Source: Pseudophaeomoniella oleicola
Taxonomy: Eukaryota; Ascomycota; Eurotiomycetes; Phaeomoniellales; Phaeomoniellaceae
Direction of reading: 5' to 3'
DNA: 64,000 nt
Assembly (NCBI GenBank): GCA_003868215.1
Contig: QWDQ01000025.1
Span: 124,001 to 188,000, forward strand
The notes beneath the pieces are model-generated. The model was not told the origin of the DNA and did no database searches. It was given only the letters and a program-made list of their open reading frames with translations. Of this stretch, positions 10,572 through 22,200 are shown in pieces. The translations under genes and the position numbers were made by a program. Each line of letters starts with the position of its first letter. The stretch's first letter is position 1.

Positions 10572-11715
10572 TTTGACCTGTGCTGAGCAAATCGGTGATA
10601 TGGCTGCTAATAATTATAAATGTATACTCTTTTGTGAGTGTCTGTATGTATGTTGATGCTTCCGCAACCTCGAGACGGATCCAGCCCGTTGAAAACCGTC
10701 AAAAGTTTCGGAAAGAGTCTGAAAATAGCTGTTGTAATGAAGGGGAAGGGAGAAAATTCCCAAAAGATGATAGAAAAGCAACATTCCTGATATACTCGCG
10801 ATTCGATGTGTATGGTCTCAGGATACAAAGTCGACGTCGAAACAAGAAGTGCGCAGGTATCATGAAAGCCCCTTTCATTGCGCTCCATTACCACTGAGAC
10901 GGAGACAAAGAAGCGAGTAAAACAGGGGAAGGAAACAAGAAGGTCGACAATGCCAGATTGTCTAGGTGTGACAAAGCAAAAGAGGATTTCATTGTTATTT
11001 TTCTTTATCGTAGAGGTTTCTTGCTGAAACAGGACAGAAAGGCGACGGCGATAGGATTGCTCTGATATCCTCAAGGTGAAATTGGACGGCTAGGAATTAT
11101 CCTTTTGGCAATTTCAGCAGTAGTGGTTGTCATCTGTTGTTTTGCAAACGGACCAGGCGAGCGCTGGTCTTCGTCACGGAAGGCTGGTATCCAGTTGATT
11201 CAAACTCGTAGACTATGTGATTGAACTTCCTGCTTGTGCTTCCAATGAACTTGGATTTTTCTTCCACAGGAACAACTGGAGGAAAGGGGATGGACTGACA
11301 TCCGTATAAGGAATCAGATATATTCGGATAGGGGCTAATTAGCTGTGTGCGGGTTTATACTTACTGAGTACTACCAGCCCAATAAATCAAATACTCCGGT
11401 ATACATGAACCTTCACGCTATTTCCTGACGTGGTGAGAGCTGGATTCTAGAAATAAGTCAGCATTATCTACATCTACATCTCACATTGCAGGACAAGGTA
11501 GGAAATGGGATGGGCAGGATTTAGACTTACCGCTTGCACAAGTTGTGATTTTGTAGAGTATTTCATTCTGTTGTAGCTGTCAGTACAATGCAATTGCCTA
11601 TCCCGTAATGCCTAGTACCGATACTTACCCTGAGAATTCTCAAGCCAAATCCATATTGGCTTCTGCTCAAACTTACCACGATCTTGTCACTGTGCAGACC
11701 AGAGAAACAAGCCTT
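10572..11715. other. Spacer between Zn2Cys6 genes A and B
   Basis: About 1.1 kb that should hold the promoter of gene A and the 3' end of gene B. Minus-strand frame 10607-11074 has an odd composition and no motif. No gene or RNA recognised. Confidence 0.5.
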
Positions 11716-12723
11716 CTAGACCCCCCAGAGTCCATCGCTTGAACCCTCTCCCACTTGATCGTCGAAGATCGCGCCAGAAGCTTGGAGCTCTAGAAGGACT
11801 TCCCAGGCCCGTTGACCAGCTTCTTCACCCAGTCGATCCATGAGGTTTTGCTCACTCTCGACGATTTGGCCGTTGATCTGGTAAGCGTAGGCCAAGGCCC
11901 GGAGAAAGAACTGGTCTTCCATAGACTCAATCCCGTCAAGGTTGCACGTGTCGAGCCACCTCGCGAACTTTTCGATGGTGCTTGGCATTGTAGTTTCTGG
12001 GTAGCCGGCATCCATGAAGGCGCTACGAAGGAGAGGCTTGTAATCTGGATACCACACGTTAGCTTGGAAGTCTTCCTTCAAAAGGCTGCTAACCTCTTGG
12101 TCCTGCACGCAGCTGCAGGCAATTGCGTAAATGACTTCGTCAAGTACAATGTCGAGAGCATCCATTTCATGTTCCCAGTGTTCAATAATGCGCTCATAGC
12201 CATAGACGTCCTCATCATCTGAAGGCTCTCTCCACTGTTCCTTGACCAGGCTAACCAGGATTGATAAACGACGCTCAAGTTGGTCGGAATCAATGGTAGG
12301 AGCTTTGTGTGTCCAGAAAAACTGCTTGAGATCCTCAAAGAGGTCGTCTTTTAGTGGTGCCAGCGTCCCCGGCAACGTCGGCGATGCTGTCAGAGTCATG
12401 TCTGCTTGCTGGGCGGACCCGAGTGCTCCGAAATCCTCGACCTCTGTTGGGGCAGGAGCCGGAACCGAAGCCGGAGCCAGAGCTAGAGCAGTAGCCGATG
12501 GTCCTGCTGGTGCCAGGAGAGCCAGCTTTCTCGATGCTCGTCGTGCCGCAATACGTGCATTCCTGTCCGCCTTCTTCTTTGCCGCTGCTGCAGCCGATGC
12601 GTCTGCACCATCCCAGGTGCATGGTCTCCTCTTTCGTGAACAGTCGTCGCAGATCGGCCGTCCTCCAGTGCAAAGCTTGTGGTCGATGTTACAGGCGTCA
12701 CATCGGGTTCGCTGCTTGCCCAT
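11716..12723 (-). CDS. Zn2Cys6 protein B of tandem trio
   Basis: Intronless gene of 335 residues starting MGKQRTRCDAC. The N-terminal cluster CDAC-x6-C-x6-CDDC-x6-C has the same spacing as genes A and C. It is followed by a basic Ala-rich stretch (KKKADRNARIAARRASRK), an Ala/Pro linker, and a predicted helical C-terminal half rich in Glu/Asp/Leu. The segment FARWLDTCNLDGIESMEDQF near 255 parallels the FAR...ESPEDQ segment of gene A, so the two are likely paralogues outside the zinc cluster too. The intron seen at the cluster end of A and C is absent here. Likely a nuclear DNA-binding protein; targets unknown. An AT-rich TATA-like run lies 40-70 bp before the ATG. Confidence 0.85.
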   Translation of the reverse strand: MGKQRTRCDACNIDHKLCTGGRPICDDCSRKRRPCTWDGADASAAAAAKKKADRNARIAARRASRKLALLAPAGPSATALALAPASVPAPAPTEVEDFGALGSAQQADMTLTASPTLPGTLAPLKDDLFEDLKQFFWTHKAPTIDSDQLERRLSILVSLVKEQWREPSDDEDVYGYERIIEHWEHEMDALDIVLDEVIYAIACSCVQDQEVSSLLKEDFQANVWYPDYKPLLRSAFMDAGYPETTMPSTIEKFARWLDTCNLDGIESMEDQFFLRALAYAYQINGQIVESEQNLMDRLGEEAGQRAWEVLLELQASGAIFDDQVGEGSSDGLWGV

Positions 12724-13447
12724 TTTGATTGACTTGTTGGACTCAATTTGACTTTGCTAGCCTTATATATATATCTCTATATTGATATATATATAGTGCT
12801 TTCGGAGAGTATATTGATTGTGTTCGAGAACGTGAGTGAAGACAATGGAATAGGTCAAGCTCCGAAGATAGCGAAAGTCAAAGATCGATGAATCCTTTGG
12901 TCAAGTGTGAGTGCAGAACGAGAGGAAATATGTATCTGAATTGTCCTTTTGAGTAATCTGAAAGTAGTAGCTACGCTCTGCTGGAGTCTAGAAGACGGAA
13001 TGACTCTGCTGAAGAATTTGAGCGACTAACCCTCCAGTACCCAAAAGACAGCCTCGAATTTAAAGAGTTTCGCAGTCGCGTTTGAACTCCAGGCTCTCTC
13101 ACAGACCATCGTATGTCATTGTTCCATCTCCTCCACGTAACATAGGCATGCCATGTATGGCTCTTTATTCTCCTTTGTCGCCACTGGATACACTAGAGTC
13201 CTCTCCTTGATCTAAGCTGGTGGAACAAAGAAGACCGGACACTCAAACAACGAATTGACGGTCTTGAAAGAAGAGCTGCCATTGTTCGGCTAAAATGCAC
13301 TTTGTTGGCTCTGTTGTCAATAGTTCTGGAATCGAGTGCGATATGGTATCGAAGTGAAGCAGGATGGCGTGAACCAATTTCAAGGTGAGACTTCAGAAGG
13401 CAAACACACTCCAAATTTTGATAGCTTTGTGAAAGCAACAACCCTAC
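12724..13447. other. Spacer between Zn2Cys6 genes B and C
   Basis: About 720 bp holding the promoter of B and the 3' region of C. No extended reading frame with coding character, and no RNA gene. Confidence 0.5.
12762..12796 (-). promoter_or_regulatory. TATA-like AT-rich run before gene B
   Basis: Two TATATATA stretches within 35 bp, 40-73 bp upstream of the gene B start codon. Position fits a core promoter; function is inferred. Confidence 0.4.
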
Positions 13448-14312
13448 CTATCTGTAGTGTGCGCGTAGTGGATACTCGTAATCTGTCACACGGAAATATC
13501 GGGACTCGATATACTCTCGCCAAGTCATTCCTGCGAATCCGGAATCGCTCGCAAGTTCCTGGGGACTGAATGCTTTCAGGATCTCTGAGACACGCAGATC
13601 CCTCAAGTCATTGAGCATAAAGATTGGGGCAAACCTTGCTAGGCGTTGGGTGAGTACATTCCTCATATTGTGATGCAACCTTACGTTGAAGGCAAGACCA
13701 CTGCCTTGACGACCGCCATATTGATTTGGGGCCGGCCATTCAAGAGGTAAGACCGCAGGGAGAGCAACAGGAGAAGGACCAGCGGGAGGGGCAGCGGGAG
13801 GAGCAGGAGCAGGGATAGGAGCAGGGATAGGAGCAGGGTTAGGAGCAGGGGTTGGCGCTGGAGCTCGTGCTCGTCCTGGGATTCTACCTGGAGTTCGACC
13901 TGGATTTCGACCTGGGGCACGTGCTGGAGCTCTTGCCGGGGTTCGTGTTGGAGCTCTTGCTGGGGTCCTTGCTGGATTCCCTGCTGGGGTTCCTGCTAGT
14001 GTTCGTGCTGGTGTCGGGGTAGCGGAGACTGCAGCAGAGCTGGTGGTCGATGCTTCGGAGGTGGTCACGCTGGCCGCAGCACTATGGGCTGGTGTACTCT
14101 GGGTTGATCGAGGAGGCTGAGTTGGCGCCTTTTTTGATGCTTGATATGCGTTAACCCTAGTGTTGGGTCAGTGCTGTATCAAAAGCATAGATAATTTCTA
14201 ACCTCTCCCAGGTGCATGGCTTCCGAGCCTTTTTACAATTGTCACATATAGGCCTTGTTTGGTCACAGCGCCTTCTAGAGACAGCGCAGCCATCACAGCG
14301 AGTCCTAGCCAT
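13448..14312 (-). CDS. Zn2Cys6 protein C of tandem trio, Pro/Arg tetrapeptide array
   Basis: Exons 14203..14312 and 13448..14156 give 272 residues; an in-frame ATG at 14327 would add five. The N-terminus MARTRCDGC carries the cluster CDGC-x6-C-x6-CDNC-x6-C ending CTW, and the intron falls at the same codon and phase as in gene A. A Ser/Thr/Ala linker leads into a long tetrapeptide array at about residues 83-166 of the types PARA, PGRT and PIPA, encoded by a 12 bp repeat in the DNA. The C-terminal about 100 residues (HHNMRNVLTQRLARFAPIFM and onward, ending YPLRAHYR) look folded but match nothing I know and do not resemble the ends of A or B. Probable nuclear protein. Confidence 0.75.
13799..13847. 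repeat. 12 bp coding minisatellite in gene C
   Basis: Units close to GGAGCAGGGATA repeated about four times, encoding PAPI/PAPN on the minus strand. Degenerate 12 bp units of a sister type (GGAGCTCTTGCT-like) continue to about 14010 and encode the P-x-R-x part of the array. Confidence 0.75.
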
Positions 14313-14327
14313 GTACGCCACCTTCAT

Positions 14328-15207
14328 GATCAATGTTAGTAGGGACCAAGGGTGGGGGCCTTGGCGTCGGTTCGCCATTATGGATTGTATGGTAGACAAG
14401 CAAAAGTGACAATGAATAATGATGTATAGCTTGAGTGCTATGAGAGCGTAGGAGTGTTTGAATAGAATGGAAAGAAAGTCTTATGTCCAAAGAGACGGAT
14501 TGCAAGGGAAAGGAGTACATGTTTGCTGATTTGCAAAGGGGGTTTTGCTCTCCACATTGGCAAATCAAACAATTTGGTACCGTGCCGTGTTTGACAGGCA
14601 AGAAATCTCAACGGGGAAAGGCATGTAGGATCGGGAACATACTAGTTTTGAAATGGTATTGCAAAAGCAGTTGAACGGAGCAGCTCTGAATCTGAAAAGC
14701 GGACTGTGAAGCTCGGGATTGCAATATTGTAGGCGATGAAGAATCTCCGGGGTATGCCAGTACGAGGAGACTGGGATTTGGGCCTGGGTTCTGGGGGAAA
14801 GAGGGAAGTATATAAGGCAAATGTGCGAAGCAACGGAGCAAAGACAAAGAAGCAGATGAATCCCAGATACCACTGGATATTCGTGAATAGGATGTCCATA
14901 ATCATTGAGAGCAAATAGGCAGCCTTGATCAGAGCCATATACGTTAATTGCATTCGCCACTTTACGTGAAGTATAGATAGATCATACACGTGAATGGAGT
15001 GTATCGGCTGCCAGTGACGGTTGCCAGTGACGGGTAGATTGAGAGATGCAGCAACGAGACGGTGGCGTGAATAGGACTTCATATAAGAGATCCCCAAGCC
15101 GAAAAAGAATGTTCGATAAGAGACTCACAAATGTGTCTCGTCGATTCAAGCGCTGATGTTATTTCGTTAGCATAATTCGTTGTCGTTAGTCGTATACATC
15201 GTAGCCC
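14328..15207. other. Intergenic upstream of gene C
   Basis: About 880 bp between the start of gene C and the stop of the RING/SH3 gene, both on the minus strand. Frames at 14565-15097 minus are hydrophobic but have no motif or supporting splice sites. No gene is supported. Confidence 0.5.
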
Positions 15208-18190
15208 CTACATTGCCACCGTCCCGATCAGTCTAACATAAGTACCAGGGAAGACTCCCTTGTCTCCCATATACACTCCCCAATACCAATCTCCATTGAT
15301 ATCTTCTGCTTCACGGATCTCGGCTCCCCTAGGGAATAGAAGCTCATCCTTCGTTGATACGTCTGCTTCATGATCCGGGAGGTAGGACCACAGAGCCTGG
15401 CAATTTAATCCAACACCCCCAGATGGTGGATATGATGCAGGTTGGGGAAGAGGACTGGACTTCGCTCGTGACGCTCTGGTCGTGGAAGGATTGCCTGGAC
15501 CATCTCTCCAAGACCAAGTTCCGCTCCCATTTCCAGAATTGAGAGCATTATTCTCAAAGTAATCATCCTTTAGTGCCCACCCACCCACAAGGTCCTTCAC
15601 AACAACTCTTCTCTGGCCCTCGCCACGTTCTTCGAAACCAGTGATTACCATGCGGTGGCCCCTTGGACATCTGCGCCACCCATCAGTGCCATTCGTAGAG
15701 GATATAGCACCTGTCTTGACAAGTCTTGCATAGCACGGAGTACAGATGTCAAAATCGCCTCCGCCGTTCCCTGCATTTCCTCCAGATGTTTCATGAAAAG
15801 GACAATGGAAGCGTGTGCTTGAAGGGGGTATAGGGTAAGAGCAAATATCACAGTGGGTGGTGAACGTCAGCGGGAGATAGTCGGGTTCCTTCTCTTGAGA
15901 TGGAGCATATGTCACCGAGCCCTGTAATTCGGCCCTTGCGTCTGAAGATGATGGCCGTGATGATACCCCAATAGGAATCGGTAGAATGCTGGCATGGGCG
16001 GGAATAAAAGATCTCCTTTGTGCACTGTTCCCATCCGTATTTGAAGGAGTCAATACGAAGTCCTTGTGAGCTAGGGGTAACAAAGGGTGAGTGCAACAAT
16101 GTTGTGTGTTGACACACTCGTTGCAGAAACCCCATTCGCCATCGTTGCACACTGCGCATTCCCAGTGACAAGCGTTCGCGAACTCGAAGCAGCGATCACA
16201 GAATTTTCCTTCTTGTAGCCTCAGCGCTGGATCAGAAGAGGTATATGTCCTGCTTGTATTCGAAGTCTGGTCTATTTCTGTGCGCAATGCAACGTTAGAT
16301 GGCGGAGGCAGATACTTCCTTCCGACCAGGATATGCGGAGGTTCTGTTTGTGCAAGTCCGGGCGATAAAGAGGTCAGAAAATTTGACATGGCCAGGTTTC
16401 CAAAGCCAAACCAGTGTCTGCAAGCACGTTTCTGTCGATAACATTGGATGCAGACGTCCATTTTACACTTCTCGCAGTGTTTGTAAAGCTTGTACTGGAT
16501 TGATGGTTTGGAACAACGGTCGCAGGAGATAGAGGGTTCAAGAAAGACGACTGCCATTGTGTTCACTGACCCACGCTGCTGAAGTTGCGGTGTCGAAGAG
16601 GAGGTCCCCGGCCTGGAAGCTGACGATGATGTCATTTGAGGACCAACTGTTGGGGATGATGGAACGGAGGTAACGTTACTAGCGATTGCTGGCAGTTGTT
16701 CTGTTGCAGGCGACATATGCTGAGGAGACTCGCTCGTGACCTGATCCAAAGCTGTGCGGCGATTTCCATCTGTACCAATTCGGGCGACCGCAGTGCGCCA
16801 CATATCGGTGATCCGGGGAGCTTCAGGCTCCGTTGTCGTTCTTCGTACGTCTGATGTGTGCCTGGCTCTTGTTCTTGATGTGTCTGAAGTACGCGGTCTG
16901 CTACTTAGATCGGTAGCGGACCGCGCTGCCGGATGGCCGACAGGACCTTCCGACTGTGTCCTTGGATTTGGTGAGGTTTGTCTCCGACCTTGGTCTGAGG
17001 CTCGCCGTCTATGATGGAGGGTGCCTTCTACCGAATGGTTGTCTGTAAGCAATTGAACCCGCGATGCCGGTGGCCGTCGGGATTCATTAGCGACGACCGG
17101 TGGCGGTGTCTCAGCAGACTGCCCGGAGTGGGCGCTCTGGGATCGTTGGTGCCGAGTTCTTACCTCCGATCTTGCAGAGTTAGTCGTATTCGGTAACCGT
17201 CGAGAAGGATGCTTTTGGCGGTACGCCGCGGCAATCCGCTCGCTCAATTCATCCTCTTGTGCGACATCAAGATCTTCAAGATTGACACCTTCCAGTAATC
17301 CCTCTTCAATTATCTGCCGCAATATCTCTTCTTCCATGGCCCCTTCTGAATCAGTCGAGGCACTCATCAAGGATCTCAGACTCGACTGATGCTCGATCTG
17401 TCGTTCTCTGTTTCTGCGCTCAGCGTCCCTGACAGCCCGGGACGTAGGAATAGATGTAGCTGCATCCCTTTCAGTGCTAGTCGTTGTCTCCTCGGCGACA
17501 CGCCTCCTTCTACGGTCATCCTCCCGTCGCCTTCGATGCCTGTCTTCTCGCTCTCGCCTTTCTCTGCTATGACTCCTTCCACCCGAGGTATATACTGGTG
17601 CAAGATGATCATTCACCCGCCTCCTTTCAGTCCTCCCTGCGGTCTCAGTACGGGCCCTTTCTCTTCCCTCATCACTGAACCGTCTATCTTCGTCATCGGC
17701 ACCCTGCCTTCCCGTCCGCCTTTCGTCACGACTTCTCCTCCTTGGGCCTTCAAGCTTAGGCAGGACCACATCGCCAGGCTTGTAATGTCCTGCGATTTCC
17801 TTCTTTTCCTCATCTGATCGATCTCTGCTTGTATTTACCTTCAAGAACATATCCAACAAGGTGGTGACCTTCGCATCAGGCCTCGTATCTCGAACACTTG
17901 CGCGGCATGATGGGCAGGTGTAAGGATTTGCACCTGGAACAGATGAAGAAGAATTTCGATACCGCTGCGCTTGCCATGAGAACCACTCCTTTAGGCAAGA
18001 GCCACAAAAAGTATGCAAGCAGTCGAGTAGAGTGAGAGGCTGGTATAAGACTTCTGTACAGATCTAGACTTGTCAGTACAAGTATCCCACAATGGACTTG
18101 GGACTGACTCACTGAACACTGCAATTCGTTCTCAAGATCAAGTAGACCTGTGCTCCTAGGCTGCTCGATGGCAGCAATCGGGTCCGCCAT
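15208..18190 (-). CDS. RING finger / ZZ-like / SH3 protein, probable E3 ubiquitin ligase
   Basis: Exons 18113..18190 and 15208..18063 give 977 residues. The junction joins CS to ICTEV and so restores a complete C3HC4 RING: C25, C28, C41, H43, C46, C49, then CPSC near 80. The RING resembles CHFR-type fingers (CLHTFCGSCLKEW). Next comes a long Arg/Glu/Ser-rich disordered region with RRRREDDRRRRR-type runs and an acidic helix (EEEILRQIIEEGLLEG). Three Cys/His clusters follow at about 530-580, 630-680 and 765-830, each with CxxC pairs spaced like ZZ zinc fingers. The last about 65 residues form an SH3 domain (DWYWGVYMGDKGVFPGTY). Ubiquitin ligase activity is inferred from the RING; substrates are unknown. 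Confidence 0.85.
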
Positions 18191-19242
18191 GCGCACAAAG
18201 CAAGAGCGGCGATAAACAACGAATATGAATAAGCGGTGGAATAAATCTCATTTGCAGTATATTATGTACAAAATCTGTAGGCAGCATCGAACACGCGGTA
18301 ACTCTACGCTATAAGAGGCACAGAGCCTCAAGGAGAGGACCAAACAGAGAGGACCAAATGAGAGAAGGGTTTTCGTCGAGATGACATGCTCCTGGCGCCG
18401 GTCGATGAAGTTGAGCTGCCACAGCCAAGTTCGGAGCCTTGGCGGAGTCATCTTACTCACTTAGCTCGAGCTCATGTTTCTCCTCTCGCGGCTGCCCGCT
18501 CCCGCCTTATTCGTTCCTATCATGGTGAGCATGATAAGACTTAATAGAAGCTCTCTAGAGAGGTCTCTACGTTCTATCTGCGTCGCATCCAGCCATCGAT
18601 CCTGTGGTTTGACCTAGCGACACCCATGTCTACACTTCCAACCATCTGCCTACATAGGTAGGTTTCTTTGCTTCAGGATGTACTTTCGTCTCATCCTGGA
18701 TGGTGGAGCAGTCGACCACTTTACCTTTTCAGCGTCGACGTGCCTGTTGAGATAGACGATGCTCTTTCCAACAATGCAATGTCAACGTCAAAATGTAGCA
18801 AGAGTGTTTGTCTTGGAATTTTGTCCCCTAGGAGGGTAAAGGGAGAAACAAGCGACGATTTCAGGAACATTGATGACGTCCAAGCACGTCGCACTTCCCA
18901 AATCTTCCTCATATAGCAGGCTGCTGCTTAGCACATGTATCGGTATTGGAAAATGGTGGCTTAAGAGGCATCGGAAGCAGTCATGCTATTTAGTATACAT
19001 ACAAGCAGCTACCTACCCATGTAATCGAACAGTTCGGCTAACTATAACAGGTTTTGCAATATATAACGTAGAGGTATGGAGAAGGTACTCTAGGTACCTG
19101 AGATATACACCCGGGAAAGGAACAATTCAATCGCTTGAACGCACATATATCGTCAACGAGGTGCGCAAACATCGCTGCTAAGTAGCTAGTCAACGCATTC
19201 AAACAGATGCTGCTCACTTTCTTCTGCTTCACATAGAGACAC
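18191..19242. other. Intergenic
   Basis: About 1 kb between two minus-strand genes: the promoter of the RING/SH3 gene and the 3' region of the LRR gene. A weak CATAGGTAGGT motif lies near 18654. No gene seen. Confidence 0.5.
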
Positions 19243-22200
19243 CTAAGCAGCCGCATCGTTAGTCGAGATGCTTTCATTCTTCAACACAAGATCAGACTGC
19301 TCACTGCTGTCATCTCTCGTTGGCGGAAATTTATTCGCCAAAGCAGCAAATTGGGCTTCTTTCAGCTTTTGGAACCCCTCTGGATCTTTTTTTTCAAGCT
19401 GCGCTAGTTCTTCGGCATTCGCTCCAAACTCTTCCACAACTTTCTCGAAGCCCTTTTCGAGGACTTGGGCTCGCAGTTCATTGCCGTCCATGGTATTTAG
19501 CTTTGCTCTCAAGACAGCAAGGTGAGGAGGATCAACGGTCGTCTCATCTGTGCCATGAGCGTAGTCCAATCCTTCTGGTCTCAGTATCTCGCGTCGGAAC
19601 TGCTGACCAAAACGATGCATACGTCCCTCCTCAGAGACAAGAGCACGAGTTTTCAAAGAAGTATTCGAGGAAGTGCGTGACAATTTGATGGTATAAGGAT
19701 CTTCGTCGTTTTCGTTTTCGATAGATGCTCGGTCCTCATCGTAAGACGTCGACTTCGACAGTGAATCTTCGACCGAAGCAGACAACGCATCGATAGAAGA
19801 TGTAAGAGACGATGACTCTCCAATGGACTTCTGCGTGTCAGCCACGCTAGGAGGTACAGATCGGGTCTCTGGATACTCCTCCTCAAAACGCAGAATGATA
19901 CGTTTCAATGTAGAATCGAGGAATTGTAATCGTCCTAGCATCCCAGTTAGTTGTGTACGTACTACAGCGTTTAGCCGCAAGGTGAAACTCACGATAATTA
20001 GTATCATTGCCCTCTCTATCTTCCTTGATCAATGCGGGTCTAAGACGGGCTCTGAGCTTCCTGGCTGTCTGAAGGAGCTCCCTGCTCATATCCTTTGGTC
20101 TTTTGTGCACGACAGACTTCTCGGACAATCTGCGTGGCGTTACAGTTCCACTTACAGAAGGGGATCCATCACGCGAAGATCTCCGACTAGTACGATCTGT
20201 TGTACCGAGACAGACACCTAGGGCCTTCACCACTCCAGTCGCAGATATATAGTAATCTTCGTCCGGTGCGGCTTCACTTGTATCGTCCTGTTCGTCGTAG
20301 CCCTCCATATGACCAACCAGGTGAAGCAAAATCTCCGGTGCGGACTTGCTCAATTCTTTCCCGGAAGGGATCTGTTGATCGTTCTCGCTGACAGTAAGTG
20401 GAAGTCTCTCGAGATTCCGCAATGAGAACGCCAGAATCTGTGACGCAACTGCTTTGACCACTTCATTGCTATCCGGGCTTGGAGTTTCCACCTCAATTGC
20501 GACTATGGAATCCGAGCAGCGAACTGCAGTCATGAGCGAGGTGTACACTGCCATAGCTTCTTCTTGTGAGACATTATCTTGAGCAGTTGCAAGAGCGGCG
20601 AGTTCTCTGTTCTCAAGAAGACCGATGTGTGCTAGCATTCTACATTCGGGAAGTATTTCTGCTAGGCCAATGGCGTCGTCCGGCTTCATGTCAACATCAT
20701 TGAGATGTATGCGCCGCAATATGGGAAATCGGGGTAGGTATTTGCGAAGCAGTTTCAATGCATTGGGTTGAGAAGCAAAGAGACTTCTGTTTTGGGACAA
20801 GTCGATGAACCTAAAGTTGGGAAGCGTGATAAGCCTGGGTAACAGAAAAGACAGATCGTCGGTCTCAATGTCACACGCTTCCAGACTGAGCGCGAACAGG
20901 GGGTTGTTCTCATCCAATGCTTCTGCCAGCTGTTGCAAAGCCCCATGCAAATGATTGCCGGCTAGATCAAGACCTTCACATACTCTTGATTTCACGTAGC
21001 GCACTACGTGAACCACGGCTTCTGACTCGAACTCATTTGCCGCTAGGCCCAGACGACGTAGGCCACATGCTATGGCACCATCGACGATGTTCGACACATT
21101 ATGTGCGCTTAGCGAGCATTGGTTCATGATCAACTCTTCAAGTCGGTCACCTCCGAAACGCTTTGCGAGGCCTTTAGAAATCAATGCGCACAGACTATCA
21201 CCGGCATCAGCTGAATGATCAGATACTTTGGCGCTGGCTTTGTTGTTCGCCTTTGGGAAAGGTATCCCAGAGACGTCCATTGACTTCAGAGATCTCGACA
21301 AGTGCATGAAGAGGCCGATGTGCTCCCAGCCGAGCCTCGTGATCTTCGGATTGTCTTTCAAAGAAACTTTCTCGATGATACCCAAAAGCTCTTGTCCGTG
21401 ACTCTGTCCGTCAGCTTTCTTAGCTAGTTTTCTGTTATGCCTTGCCTGATCTGGACTTTTACAAGCCAGGAGACCAGAAAGGAGGATCTTAACAGCTTCA
21501 TCCGTAAGACCACAATTTTCAAGGATGAGTTTTCGTACTGGTACAACAGCTAGCCAATCGCCAAGTGTAACGATGTCCGGCATCTTCATCCAGACACCTG
21601 TAAGGTCTACGACTGTAACCGTGCCGGGTGCTTCAGCAAGGGTACAGGCAGGAGTCGATATCTGATCGAGTATTTTTTTAAGAGCGGGAGTCTCGCGCAA
21701 TTGAGCGCATCTCTTGTAGATTCTCAAAGGATCTGTAGTCGGCCGTAGCTGGGGTTTACCATTGACCGGCGTCGATGAACCAGGAGGGGTTGTCCCAAGG
21801 GAACTATCATCGTCGTCGTCATCCCGTGTAAACTCCAGGGGTACATCGCCGTTCGCCTCAGCTAAGCGTCTCCTCCTTTCCTTTCTTTCTTTCCGTTCGG
21901 CTTCGGACCGTTTCTTTTTCTCCTTCTTTTTAGTGGTCGAGGCTTCGGCAGTCGCCGGTATTGTCTGCGGCTCCGCCGTAAGGATCACACCCTCCGGTTT
22001 CGAATTGTCGCTCGTGCCGACATTTTCTTTGCTCGCCTTGATAATGCCATCTGACTCTTTCTCTTGCTCAGCCATTTTCGGGTCCTTCAATGCAGCACCT
22101 TCACCCATATCCTTTAATTTAGCCTCTTTCGTCTTCTTGTTGGCTCCTTCTGATTCCGACGTTTCCGAGCCCGGCCGGTGGACCGGACGCGCGGTCGTCC

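Noticed and set aside
10607-11074. 155-codon minus-strand frame between Zn2Cys6 genes A and B
   Set aside because: Begins right at the promoter of gene A and reads as Phe/Ser-rich noise.
8699-14312. Reading the Zn2Cys6 trio as part of a secondary-metabolite cluster
   Set aside because: No backbone enzyme, P450 or dedicated transporter lies nearby.
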